DNA of 48,477 bases from Gemmatimonadaceae bacterium (GTDB lineage Bacteria > Gemmatimonadota > Gemmatimonadetes > Gemmatimonadales > Gemmatimonadaceae). The stretch lies in the NCBI GenBank assembly GCA_014379355.1, contig JACMLX010000086.1:1-48477 (forward strand). The letters run 5' to 3'. The translations under genes and the position numbers were made by a program. The first letter of the stretch is position 1; each line of letters begins with the position of its first letter. Shown piece by piece: positions 26,924-35,477 of the stretch. The notes under the pieces are model-generated. The model worked only from the letters and a program-made list of their open reading frames with translations. It was not told the origin of the DNA and searched no databases.

Positions 26924-27619
26924 ATGACTACCCGACTCGCTTTCGGCGCCCTGTGCGCTGCCGTGCTGATCGCGTGTGCGAAGACTGCTGAAAGCGCGAC
27001 GCCGGCGATTGCCGCGGCGCCGGTGGCCACGTACGGACCCGATGCACAGCCCGTCGCGATGGACACCGTGCTGCTCCGCAAGGCCGATCTCGGCCGGATC
27101 ACCGGCGACTCGACCGCGAAGATCATCGTGCTCGAGATCAGTGACTTCCAGTGCCCGTTCTGCAAGACGTTTCACGATTCGACGTACGCCCTGCTGCGCA
27201 CGAACTACATCGACAACGGCAAGGCGCGAATGGCGTACGTGAACCTGCCACTCCGCAGTCACCAGAACGCGTGGCCTGCTGCCGAAGCGGCAATGTGTGC
27301 GTCCGCGCAGGGCAGCTTCTGGACGATGCACGATTCGCTGTTCGACGCGCAGGAACGCTGGGCCACGATCGCGAAGGCGGACACGATGTTTCTGCGATTC
27401 GCCAGCAGCCTGTCGCTCGACGCGAAGGCCTTCGGCAACTGCCAGTCCACACACGCCACGAGGCCGCTCATCGCGAGCGACGCCGAACGTGCGTCGAGCG
27501 CCGGCATCAACGGCACGCCCGGATTCATCATCGGTGACAGCCTGCTCAGCGGCGCCTATCCGTTCGCCGATTTCAAGCGTGTGATCGACGCCAACCTCGC
27601 GTCGGCGGCACGCCGCTGA
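26924..27619 (+). CDS. DsbA/DsbG-like thioredoxin-fold thiol oxidoreductase, lipoprotein
   Basis: 231 residues from the ATG at 26924. The start is chosen because it precedes a lipoprotein signal (LAFGALCAAVLIAC, Cys18); the longer frame upstream runs through element E. The active site is FQCPFC (Cys77/Cys80), as in the Thioredoxin_4/DsbA-like group, followed by a helical insertion and the cis-proline loop GTPGFIIGD. It probably forms or exchanges disulfides in the periplasm. Exported cysteine-containing proteins nearby (the plug-only proteins, the pilins) are possible clients, which is inference. No DsbB or VKOR partner is in the window. Confidence 0.87.
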   Translation: MTTRLAFGALCAAVLIACAKTAESATPAIAAAPVATYGPDAQPVAMDTVLLRKADLGRITGDSTAKIIVLEISDFQCPFCKTFHDSTYALLRTNYIDNGKARMAYVNLPLRSHQNAWPAAEAAMCASAQGSFWTMHDSLFDAQERWATIAKADTMFLRFASSLSLDAKAFGNCQSTHATRPLIASDAERASSAGINGTPGFIIGDSLLSGAYPFADFKRVIDANLASAARR

Positions 27620-27656
27620 TTCGCCCGCCGGGGCCGGCGCACCTGGCACACGACTG

Positions 27657-28979
27657 ATGAATCCGGTGCTGCGCGCGCTGTATGGTGGCGCCGGTGCGCT
27701 GATGCGCCTCGCCGTCGGCACGGGGCTGCCGGGCGACGGCAAACTCGCCGGTACGATCGCAGGACGACGTGGCCTGCTGGATCGATATCGCACCTTCGCC
27801 GCCACGTCACGTGATCGTACGCGCCCGCTGGTATGGTTTCACGCCCCGAGTGTCGGCGAGGGACTGCAGGCGATGCCCGTCCTGACGCGGCTCCGCGAAC
27901 GGCGTCCCGATCTTCAGTTCGCCTACACGCACTTCTCGCCCAGCGCGGCCTCCTTCGCGCAGAAAACCGGCGCCGACTTTCGCGACTATCTGCCGTTCGA
28001 TATCGCGGCCGACATGCGCATCGCGATCGACGCGCTCCACCCATCGGCGCTCGTGTTCAGCAAACTCGATGTGTGGCCCGTCCTCGTCGAGCAGGCGCAG
28101 CGTCGCCACATCCCGCTTGGCATGATCAGCGCGACGCTCGCCGAGTCTTCGAGGCGCCGCGGCGGGCTCGCGGCGGCCGTGTCTCGTGATGCGTATGCCG
28201 CGTTGCAGGCGGTGGGCGCGATCGATGATGCGGATGCAGGGCGTCTGGTGGACATCGGCGTGCGTGAGTCCGTGATTCAGGTGACGGGCGACACGCGCTA
28301 CGATCAGGTCTGGCAGCGTGCACGACACGCATTCACGTCAGCGCCCTGGCTGAGTCGGTTTCGCGCTACACCGCGCGTGACGCTGGTGGCCGGATCGACG
28401 TGGCCAACTGATGACGCGGCGCTGCTGCCGGCGTGGCAGGCACTGCACGCACGCTGGCCCGGTCAGGTGCGACTGATCATCGCGCCGCATGAGCCGACGC
28501 GAGCGCATATCGCACCGATCGAGGCATGGGCCGCGCAGGCCGCGCTGTCGTGTCTGCGTCTCGATGCGCACGGCGACGCCGAATCTGATGTGGTGCTGGT
28601 GGACCGCGTCGGTGTACTGGGCGATCTGTATGCGGTGGGCGACGTCGCGTTCGTCGGCGGAGGATTTCACGACGCCGGCCTCCACTCCGTTCTCGAACCG
28701 GCCGCGTTCGGCGCACCGGTGTTGTTCGGCCCGCGCTTCAAGAACAGTCGCGATGCCGCGCTGCTGATCTCGGATGGCGGCGCGCACTCGGTGGTGGATG
28801 CACAGGCATTGTCTGCAGTCCTCGACGCGTGGATGGCGCCGGACGCGTCGGCCGTGCGACGCGATGCGGGTGCACGGGCACGCGCGCGCGTCGAGCGCGG
28901 GCTCGGTGCTGCGGATCGGGCGACGGGGTTGGTGGAGGAGTTGGTGCGTTCCTGCGCATCCAGGATGACGCGTGCGTGA
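27657..28979 (+). CDS. kdtA: 3-deoxy-D-manno-octulosonic acid transferase (KDO transferase)
   Basis: 440 residues, a GT-B glycosyltransferase adding KDO to lipid A precursor. The N-terminus has a hydrophobic helix. WFHAPSVGEG (residues 60-69) carries the catalytic-base glutamate in SVGE. Later motifs are YTHFSPS, LPFD, VTGDTRYDQV, AGSTW, IAPHEPTR, and the donor-binding part GDVAFVGGGFHDAGLHSVLE. The acceptor segment reads VFSKLDVWP rather than ETELWPN, and AGLHSVLEPA replaces GGHNPLEPA; both resemble Bacteroidetes-type KdtA. This implies an LPS-bearing outer membrane. It follows the DsbA-like gene by 37 bp. Confidence 0.9.
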   Translation: MNPVLRALYGGAGALMRLAVGTGLPGDGKLAGTIAGRRGLLDRYRTFAATSRDRTRPLVWFHAPSVGEGLQAMPVLTRLRERRPDLQFAYTHFSPSAASFAQKTGADFRDYLPFDIAADMRIAIDALHPSALVFSKLDVWPVLVEQAQRRHIPLGMISATLAESSRRRGGLAAAVSRDAYAALQAVGAIDDADAGRLVDIGVRESVIQVTGDTRYDQVWQRARHAFTSAPWLSRFRATPRVTLVAGSTWPTDDAALLPAWQALHARWPGQVRLIIAPHEPTRAHIAPIEAWAAQAALSCLRLDAHGDAESDVVLVDRVGVLGDLYAVGDVAFVGGGFHDAGLHSVLEPAAFGAPVLFGPRFKNSRDAALLISDGGAHSVVDAQALSAVLDAWMAPDASAVRRDAGARARARVERGLGAADRATGLVEELVRSCASRMTRA

Positions 28980-29049
28980 CTCTGCTTCGGAGATTCGGCA
29001 GGCATGACAGAGAGTGGCAGCTCACCACTTCACCTGTCATGGAGGCAGC

Positions 29050-30075
29050 ATGTCACACACACGAATCAGGGTTGCCGCAGCAATGATTCTCGCCACATCG
29101 GTGGTCGCCTGCGGAGACGATTCGACGTCCCGAATCGCTGGGGCGACGAGTCCGGACTACGAGGGCCGTCCGCCGGTGTTCAACGCGGGGTGCAATGGCG
29201 TGAACGGATCGCAGCTTCGCGTATTGTCGTCGGGCGGCTCGACACAGCTTGCGCCGGGCGGGATCGTCGCGTTCGGCGAACGGCCACAACGGCTGGAACA
29301 GGTGATCGTCTACGGCAATCCGATCGAGCGCCCGCGCGGCGGGTACGGTGCGCCCGGAACGTACGGTGGCACCACGCAGACGTTCATCTACGACCGCAAC
29401 GCACTTGATCAGTGCTCATTCGGCACGGATAACACGTTCTCACTCGTCGGTCCGGTCGCGGACGACACGCTGGATGTACCGATCATCGCCCCGGACAGTA
29501 TTCCGCAGGAGCTGTGGAATTCACTGCCGCCGGCGGTGAAGAAGCAGCTGCGCGAAGCCGCGTGGTACCTGGCGGATCACTTCATTCCGAATGACATGCC
29601 CATGTGGGGCCCGCTGGTGAGGGACTATCGCCGGGCGTTCTACTTTCAAAAGCTTGCGGAAGGATACGACAGGGCAATGGATCTGCGCCTCGATCGTCGA
29701 CGTGAAACGGCTGCCTTTGCGTACACCTACAATTCTCGGTATCGCGACCTGAGTCGTGAGGAGACGCTGCGCGCTGATGCGCTCATCATCGGCTGTCTGA
29801 CAGCGACGAGCTTTCGCACCCAGCTAGGCTGGCTCGGCCAGGAAGCCGAGGACTATGCGTCACGTGTTACGGCCGGATGGGCTTCGGAGGCGACGAAGGA
29901 CTACGCACTTCGATATCTCGAGCCGCAGCTGTCGATGCTCGGAGCAATCGGCGCTGACTTCGGCCGGGAAGGTCACTCGTGCGGCTCAGCGGCTCGATAC
30001 CACTTCGAGAAGCGCCCAAACGACCTGTTTGATCCTTCACAGGGCGGTGGCGGCGGCAATCCGTTCCTTTTCTGA
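29050..30075 (+). CDS. Lipoprotein of unknown function
   Basis: 341 residues from the ATG at 29050, with GGAGG just upstream and a lipobox (MILATSVVAC, then GDDST). The first ~120 residues after the signal are glycine/proline-rich; then comes a helical part starting LPPAVKKQLREAAWYLADHF and RAFYFQKLAEGYDRAMDLRL. It ends with a Gly/Asn-rich GGGGGNPFLF. I recognise no domain. It contains few cysteines (NAGCNG, DQCSF, GCLT, HSCGS) that could form disulfides. The next gene begins 3 bp after its stop. Confidence 0.6.
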   Translation: MSHTRIRVAAAMILATSVVACGDDSTSRIAGATSPDYEGRPPVFNAGCNGVNGSQLRVLSSGGSTQLAPGGIVAFGERPQRLEQVIVYGNPIERPRGGYGAPGTYGGTTQTFIYDRNALDQCSFGTDNTFSLVGPVADDTLDVPIIAPDSIPQELWNSLPPAVKKQLREAAWYLADHFIPNDMPMWGPLVRDYRRAFYFQKLAEGYDRAMDLRLDRRRETAAFAYTYNSRYRDLSREETLRADALIIGCLTATSFRTQLGWLGQEAEDYASRVTAGWASEATKDYALRYLEPQLSMLGAIGADFGREGHSCGSAARYHFEKRPNDLFDPSQGGGGGNPFLF

Positions 30076-30078
30076 AGC

Positions 30079-30843
30079 ATGGTCAACTCCATTCTCCACC
30101 GGGCGCTTGCGATCTGCGGTGCCAGCATCATGCTGGCACCGCAGGCTCAGGCGCAGTCCACTCAAGGCCGCGATAGTCTTGCGCTCATTGCGCTGAATCG
30201 TGCATTCCACCTGCTGCCAGTTGAGTTGTCCATCGACCTCTCACGCGGCGTGCTCATCGACTCGGTCGCGGACATCACGGGACTCGCGGTCGGATACGAT
30301 CATGAAATCTGGGGGCGCCATCAGCGCGGAAACTCCGTGAGCCTTGCGCTTGCATTTCGCCGCGACTCAACGGGAGGCTCATTCGGCGGACACGTCACAC
30401 GTCGCGCCAGGGTCGAGAGCGTCGAAGTCGCGTTCGAGACGAACAGCGCCGCGAGCGCCGCGCTCATTCTCCCGCAGTTTCGTGACGCGTCATTGAATCT
30501 CGGTCCCCCTCAATTCTGCAATCGCGACACACTCGTGAACGATCGAGACTCCGCAATCGTGATTGTACTGGCGGCGCTGTGGCGACGTGACGATGCGACA
30601 GTCACGTTGAACATGACGATGAACGTCATGGAGCCTCTCGACGGGGCTCGTCGGTTCGCTCCGCGTTTCTATGTCCGATACGGCGCGATGCGCAGCAGCG
30701 ACGATCTTTTCAGCGGCAAGCTTCCCGCGCGCCACGATTCATCCTGCACGTTCACCGACGACGAACTGCGCGAGCACGGCACTCCACTGGACTCCGCCGG
30801 TTACGAATCATGGCGAAGGCGGCTCAGGCCATCTCCGCAGTGA
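30079..30843 (+). CDS. Exported protein of unknown function
   Basis: 254 residues with a cleavable signal peptide (ALAICGASIMLAPQAQAQ). The mature part is unrecognised. It has a VEVAFETNSAASAALILPQF segment, a pair of cysteines (FCNRD and SCTFT) and a strand-like VTLNMTMNVMEPLD. It is 3 bp after the lipoprotein gene and probably co-translated with it. The two proteins have no similarity I can see to each other. Confidence 0.6.
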   Translation: MVNSILHRALAICGASIMLAPQAQAQSTQGRDSLALIALNRAFHLLPVELSIDLSRGVLIDSVADITGLAVGYDHEIWGRHQRGNSVSLALAFRRDSTGGSFGGHVTRRARVESVEVAFETNSAASAALILPQFRDASLNLGPPQFCNRDTLVNDRDSAIVIVLAALWRRDDATVTLNMTMNVMEPLDGARRFAPRFYVRYGAMRSSDDLFSGKLPARHDSSCTFTDDELREHGTPLDSAGYESWRRRLRPSPQ

Positions 30844-30953
30844 GTGCGCTGATGGAATCGTCGAAGGGCGACGAGAAGCAAGCGTGAGGCGAATCGTCGA
30901 CACGGAAACTGGCGATCCTCTAACCGTGTGGTCGTACTGGCACGACTACGCCT

Positions 30954-30996
30954 GAACACGCACCGCCCGCGACGTCATCGCAGGCGGTCTGTGTTC
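30954..30996. terminator. Imperfect hairpin between convergent genes
   Basis: GAACACGCACCGCCCGCGA (from 30954) pairs with TCGCAGGCGGTCTGTGTTC (to 30996) with three mismatches and a 5-nt loop. It lies between the exported protein gene and the minus-strand plug protein gene, so it could terminate both. There is no T-run. Confidence 0.5.
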
Positions 30997-31010
30997 GCGC
31001 CCCGCTCACC

Positions 31011-32126
31011 TCACCGCGTCCAGATCAGTACCGCCCCGCAATCCGTCTCCCGCCGCTGGAATTCCGACGGCACCGACGGCCCGGTCTTGTACACCTCGAT
31101 CGCGCGCACATCCTGCGTGTTGACCAGCTGGTCCATGCTCATGCCCGAGGTGTTCACGAACACCCCGTCCACCAGCACGCCCATCGCGCAATAGCCGGCG
31201 CCGGTCAGGTTGCGCCCGAACACGACCGGGTTGTTGTTCCCGTCACGAATGATGTTCACGCCATTCCGGCCACGCAGGACTTCGCTCACGTTCGACGCGT
31301 TGCGACGCAACAGTTCCTCGCGCTCCACGAAGATCCCGTTGCCCAGGCGCATGCGTTCGTAGAAGCCCACCATGCGCGCATCGCGTCGTGCATCGGCGCG
31401 CACTTCGACGCGCGCCAGCGACGGCGCGTTGGACGCCGGTCGCAGCTTCACCGTCAGCGTCGCCACGCGACCGCTTTCCGTCTGCAGCGGGAAATACTCG
31501 GACAGGTAGCCGATCTTGCGCACGCGCACGAACACGAGTCCGGGCACGAGATTCTGCACGCGGAAGCGACCGCCGGAGTCGGTCACGGTGCTGATGTTCG
31601 TCGAGATCGCCTGCACGGACGCGCCGAAAATCGGCTTGCCGGCGGAATCCACCACCGAACCGGAGATCGACGTCCGTCCAGGCGGTGCCTTGATCGTGTC
31701 TGGCGGTCCCGGCGTCACGACCGCGGTCTCGGTCGCGGCAACGACCGGCGGCAGTGGTGCGGGTGGCGCCGGCAGCAGCGTGAGCTTGAGCGAGACCGTC
31801 ACGTTCGCCGCGATCGCAAACTCGAAGCCCAGCGGCGCGTAGCCGTCGCCCGTCACCTGCACGCGCGCCTCGCCGGCCGGCACACCTTCCAGCCGGAATC
31901 GACCCTCCACGTCAGTCGTGGTCGAGGGTGACCCCGCCGCCACGCGCACCGTGGCTCGCGGCACGGGCTTGCCGATGCTGTCCAGCACCACGCCGGTGAT
32001 GGTGGCCGTGGCCACCGAGTCGCGCTTCGGTACAGGCGGCGTGGCTCCCTGGGCCGCGAGGCGGTCAGAGATCGCGGCCAGCGAGAACACGGCCAGCGTG
32101 AGTGTCGGTCGGAAGAATCGTCGCAT
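31011..32126 (-). CDS. CarboxypepD_reg x2 plus barrel-less TonB-receptor plug protein (copy 1)
   Basis: 371 residues from the ATG at 32126, which opens a signal peptide (FRPTLTLAVFSLAAISDRLAAQ); a long upstream extension lacks one. Two carboxypeptidase-regulatory-like Ig folds are visible: TITGVVLDSIGKPVPRATVR... and SISGSVVDSAGKPIFGASVQ.... Then a plug-like domain (GNGIFVEREELLRRNASN, VSEVLRGRNGVNIIRDG, YCAMGVLVDGVFVN, VRAIEVYKTG) that stops with DCGAVLIWTR. The final strand corresponds to the NGVILITTK strand that ends the plug of full receptors, so the beta-barrel is absent. A conserved cysteine pair (YCAMG and DCGAV) may form a disulfide. Co-directional with copy 2, 74 bp apart. Confidence 0.8.
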   Translation of the reverse strand: MRRFFRPTLTLAVFSLAAISDRLAAQGATPPVPKRDSVATATITGVVLDSIGKPVPRATVRVAAGSPSTTTDVEGRFRLEGVPAGEARVQVTGDGYAPLGFEFAIAANVTVSLKLTLLPAPPAPLPPVVAATETAVVTPGPPDTIKAPPGRTSISGSVVDSAGKPIFGASVQAISTNISTVTDSGGRFRVQNLVPGLVFVRVRKIGYLSEYFPLQTESGRVATLTVKLRPASNAPSLARVEVRADARRDARMVGFYERMRLGNGIFVEREELLRRNASNVSEVLRGRNGVNIIRDGNNNPVVFGRNLTGAGYCAMGVLVDGVFVNTSGMSMDQLVNTQDVRAIEVYKTGPSVPSEFQRRETDCGAVLIWTR

Positions 32127-32200
32127 CACCTGCAAAATACCCGATTCGGTCGAGGATGTTTGCGCGCGGGCGCCGCAGGTTGGCCGCAGCACCGCCATCG

Positions 32201-33301
32201 TCACCGGGTCCAGACCAGAATTGCACCGCACCGCGTCGTCTGCTGCCGGAACCCGAGCGGTACAGCGTCGCCGGACGTGTACACCTCGAGCGCCCGGACG
32301 TGTTTTACATCGATCAGGCGGTCGAGCGCGATATCCGGGGCGGCAACGCTCGTCCCGTCGATCAGCACGCCGAGTTCGCATGCGCGCGGGCCGGCGCTCT
32401 GACGGCCGACGATGAGCTGGTCGCCGCTCCGGTTCCGGATGACGTCGACCGCCTTTCGGCCACGCAGTGCATCGGACACCTGCAACACGTATGGCTGCTC
32501 CAGATCCTCGCAGGTGACGAAGATGCCTCCGCCTCGCCGCTTCCGGTCGAAAAAGCCGGACATCCTGGCGTCCTCACGCACCGTCACACCGGCAATCAGC
32601 GGCGCATCCGAGAACGATGCCATGGAGACTGTCAGGGCGACCCTCTGCGCCCGCCCGACATGCAGCGGCACGTAATACGGCGCCAGGCCTGGTTTCCGGA
32701 ATCGCAGGAACACATGGCCTGAATCCACAGCCGACAACCGGAAACGCCCATCCGCAGTGCTTGTCCCCTGCGCATCCGTCGACATGCCAGTGATCATGAC
32801 GCCTGCAATTGCGCCGCCACTGTCGTTCACGACCCGCCCCTCGATCACGCTTCGACGTCCGGGAATGCCCACCGAGTCCACTGCGTCTACAATCACACGT
32901 GACAGCGGGCGCGCCTCGGCCGGGCGCAGCGTCAGCGCCAGCTCCACAGTCAACCCGGGCGCGATCTCGAAGTCGAACCCCAGCGGAGTGAACCCGGTGC
33001 CTCGCGCTTCGATGCGCGACGCGCCGGCCGGCACGCCCTGCAGCCGGAAACGCCCGACACTGTCAGTCGTTGTCTGGAGGCGCCCACTGTCACCACGAAC
33101 GACGGCGCCGGGCACGACGTTGCCGAGCGAGTCCCGTACCACCCCGACGAGCGTTGATCGGGCAACCGTGTCACGTTGTGGCGGCGTCACAGTTTCACCG
33201 CCCTGCGCGGTCGCCGACGACACGGCGACCGTCAAGGCTGCCAGAACCGTCGCACGACGCCAGATTCTCGCTGTGCGCCGTTGCAGTGCCGCTGTCCGCA
33301 T
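32201..33301 (-). CDS. CarboxypepD_reg x2 plus barrel-less TonB-receptor plug protein (copy 2)
   Basis: 366 residues from the ATG at 33301; a GTG two codons earlier is also possible. A signal peptide (ATVLAALTVAVSSATAQ) precedes two CarboxypepD_reg domains (TLVGVVRDSLGNVVPGAVVR..., VIEGRVVNDSGGAIAGVMIT...) and a plug-like domain: RGGGIFVTCEDLEQ, VSDALRGRKAVDVIRN, ACELGVLIDGTSV, VRALEVYTSG, ending RCGAILVWTR. The architecture is the same as in copy 1, with the cysteine pair conserved and one additional Cys (FVTCE). Sequence identity between copies looks moderate, so the duplication is not recent. It is divergent from the plug-TonB fusion (47 bp between starts). Confidence 0.8.
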   Translation of the reverse strand: MRTAALQRRTARIWRRATVLAALTVAVSSATAQGGETVTPPQRDTVARSTLVGVVRDSLGNVVPGAVVRGDSGRLQTTTDSVGRFRLQGVPAGASRIEARGTGFTPLGFDFEIAPGLTVELALTLRPAEARPLSRVIVDAVDSVGIPGRRSVIEGRVVNDSGGAIAGVMITGMSTDAQGTSTADGRFRLSAVDSGHVFLRFRKPGLAPYYVPLHVGRAQRVALTVSMASFSDAPLIAGVTVREDARMSGFFDRKRRGGGIFVTCEDLEQPYVLQVSDALRGRKAVDVIRNRSGDQLIVGRQSAGPRACELGVLIDGTSVAAPDIALDRLIDVKHVRALEVYTSGDAVPLGFRQQTTRCGAILVWTR

Positions 33302-33348
33302 CCGCACGACCCCGACGTGGTGAACGTGGCGTTTTCACAAGGTTCGAA

Positions 33349-34461
33349 GTGCTCCCATTGCGCTGGCTTCAAGTTCCCCTGCTGACGCTGATTCTGGCAG
33401 CCCCTGACAGCGTATTGGCGCAGTCGGCGGCGACCTGTTCGGCGGCGGTCGCAGTGCGCGACAGCGGCGGGCGCGCATTGCACGACGCGACGGTGATCGT
33501 GGGCGAAGGCGCCGTGCGCACCGACACAGCCGGCGAGGCCCGCTTCATCCTCGGCTCCAGCACTCCGGTCTACGCCCGTGTCCGCCGGCTCGGATATGCG
33601 CCGGCGCGCCTGATGCTCTTTCCATCCTGCGGCCTGCCGCCGATCGCCACACTCGTCACGCTCGATCCCATCGCGGCACGACTGCGCACGGTCACGGTCT
33701 CCGCGGCGCGACGGCCTGTCTACAGCGGGCCGCTGGCCCCGTTCTATGAACGACGCGCGCGCGGTGACGGTGTGTTCTTCACACACGCGGACATGCTGCA
33801 GCGGAATGCGCAGCGCCTGAGCGACGTCCTGCGCACCGTCAACGGCCTCGGTGAACTGGGCATGCGCCCCGGCCTCGGCGGTCGCAACGGCGGACGGCGG
33901 GCCGCGGAACGTTGTTACCCGCTCCTGATCATCGACGGCATGGCGCAGTCCGCCATCGGCGAGATCAGCACCGAAGGTTTCGATCCACGGGGACTGGCCG
34001 GCGTCGAGGTGTATCCGGACGCGTCGCGCACGCCACCGGAATTTCTTGCACTCAACAACGGCAGTCGATGTGGTACGATCGCAATCTGGTCGCGACGCTC
34101 CGACACCTACATGCCTGAGGCACGCCTCGCGCGGAACAATGCCATTCCCGATTCGCTGATCTTCGAGGCGGGCGATGTGGATCAACTCGCGCAGCTCGAC
34201 ACAACACGAAGCGTGACGCCCGTCTATCCCGTCACGCTGCGCCGGAAGGCGATCGACGGTGAAGTCTCCCTGGAAGTCGTCGTCGCGAGTGATGGACGAC
34301 CGGATGCACGTCAGGCGAAGGTCCTCTCCGCCACACATCGCGCGTTCGGTGACGCCGTGCTCGATGGACTGGCGCTGCTCAGGTTCGAGCCGGCACGTCG
34401 CAACGAGCAGCCGGTCGCGCAGCGTGTGCGCATGACGATCGCATTCAAGGCGAACGACTAG
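33349..34461 (+). CDS. Plug domain fused to a TonB C-terminal domain, exported
   Basis: 370 residues from a GTG at 33349 (AAGG 6 nt upstream), opening the signal sequence LPLRWLQVPLLTLILAAP...LAQ. The long upstream frame has no plausible start. Order: a CarboxypepD_reg-like domain (CSAAVAVRDSGGRALHDATV), a plug (GDGVFFTHADMLQRNAQRLS, VLRTVNGLGE, RCYPLLIIDGMAQ, LAGVEVYPDA), the plug-ending strand RCGTIAIWSR, a ~35-residue linker, then a TonB_C domain (YPVTLRRKAIDGEVSLEVVV ... FGDAVLDGLALLRFEPARRN). In ordinary receptors the TonB C-terminus docks on the receptor's TonB box; here plug and TonB domain share one chain and no barrel follows. The cysteine pair of the plug-only neighbours is conserved. 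Confidence 0.8.
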   Translation: MLPLRWLQVPLLTLILAAPDSVLAQSAATCSAAVAVRDSGGRALHDATVIVGEGAVRTDTAGEARFILGSSTPVYARVRRLGYAPARLMLFPSCGLPPIATLVTLDPIAARLRTVTVSAARRPVYSGPLAPFYERRARGDGVFFTHADMLQRNAQRLSDVLRTVNGLGELGMRPGLGGRNGGRRAAERCYPLLIIDGMAQSAIGEISTEGFDPRGLAGVEVYPDASRTPPEFLALNNGSRCGTIAIWSRRSDTYMPEARLARNNAIPDSLIFEAGDVDQLAQLDTTRSVTPVYPVTLRRKAIDGEVSLEVVVASDGRPDARQAKVLSATHRAFGDAVLDGLALLRFEPARRNEQPVAQRVRMTIAFKAND

Positions 34462-34502
34462 TCGCTGCGGCATCGCGCCGCCGTTCACTTCGTGACGGCC
34501 AG

Positions 34503-34539
34503 AAAAAACGACGGCGCCCCGTGTGAACGAGGCGCCGTC
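34503..34539 (-). terminator. Rho-independent terminator of the susCD locus 2 operon
   Basis: GACGGCGCC (34510-34518) and GGCGCCGTC (34531-34539) form a perfect 9-bp GC-rich stem with a 12-nt loop. The plus strand has AAAAAA at 34503-34508, read as a T-run after the stem on the minus strand. It closes the operon ending at 34570. Confidence 0.85.
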
Positions 34540-34569
34540 ATGTCCCACACAAGCCAACCAGTGACCGGA

Positions 34570-35427
34570 CTACGGACGGAGCCTTGGCACCGTCTCCGGT
34601 GGATCACCGTCGACGAACCAGACGACGGACGGCGTCGTGGCGGTGCCGGTGGCGCGGGCGCCGAGACCCGCCGGGAAGGCGACCGCTGACAGCGAGGTAC
34701 CGGCGATGCGAGACCCACCAATCGGATTCAGCTGCGTGGTGCCTGCCTGACCGACCATCGCGAGTGCGGACAGCACGACAGCCGGGGCTGCGCCGACGAC
34801 CGAAATTCGTGCGGCGACGGAATCGGGCGTTGCGAGGCGGATGTACGGCGTCGTCCTGCCGTACGTCAATCCTGCGAATGCCGGCGTCGCGGGTAGCGCA
34901 GCTGCGACAGTGCGCGTCGTGAAGACGTCCACTGCGCCAGCACCGGGAATGGCGTGCACACCACGCACGCCGATACCGGTGCCGAGCGTACCGAGCGACG
35001 GAATCGAGTCGACGATCACGATGATGCTGTCGCCGGTTCCGCCCGCGGTATTCGCGAGACCGACATGCAGCAGCGTGTAGTAGACGTCCGGCAGCAGCGT
35101 GATCGTCTTGTCGATGATCGGTGCGCCGAACACGATCGACGGCGTCTGGCTGGCCGCGAACGCGCGGAACTGGCGCGACCCGGCCTTGAACGGCAGGTAG
35201 CCCGATGCGCCGCGGAAGACGAGGCCAAGTTCGATCGGTGCCTCGACACTGTCCACGAAGCGATAGTCCATTGCGGCCGTATCAGGCACCGCGTTGATCA
35301 CACGCACACGGGCGCGCGGGCCCAGCGTGTTCACGGTTGGACCAGTGTCCTTGCTGCACGCGGCAATCATTCCGGTCGCCAGGACGGCGGCCGCGATGCG
35401 CAGTGCGGGGGGGAGACGGTAGGTCAT
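34570..35427 (-). CDS. DUF4397-domain lipoprotein in susCD locus 2
   Basis: 285 residues if started at the ATG at 35427, which gives a compact lipoprotein signal (ALRIAAAVLATGMIAAC). An alternative ATG at 35481 overlaps the previous stop (ATGA) and would add 18 hydrophobic residues; translational coupling favours it, signal length favours 35427. The mature protein begins RARVRVINAVPDT, the usual opening of DUF4397 domains, and shows a second repeat-like unit (IGVRGVHAIPGAGAVDVFTT). Such domains occur in surface and cell-wall proteins with unknown ligands. It is the last gene before the terminator at 34503. Confidence 0.78.
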   Translation of the reverse strand: MTYRLPPALRIAAAVLATGMIAACSKDTGPTVNTLGPRARVRVINAVPDTAAMDYRFVDSVEAPIELGLVFRGASGYLPFKAGSRQFRAFAASQTPSIVFGAPIIDKTITLLPDVYYTLLHVGLANTAGGTGDSIIVIVDSIPSLGTLGTGIGVRGVHAIPGAGAVDVFTTRTVAAALPATPAFAGLTYGRTTPYIRLATPDSVAARISVVGAAPAVVLSALAMVGQAGTTQLNPIGGSRIAGTSLSAVAFPAGLGARATGTATTPSVVWFVDGDPPETVPRLRP

Positions 35428-35477
35428 GGGGATCCAGGAAGTAGGAAATCGAAACGAAAAGGAGAAGACGAAACGCG

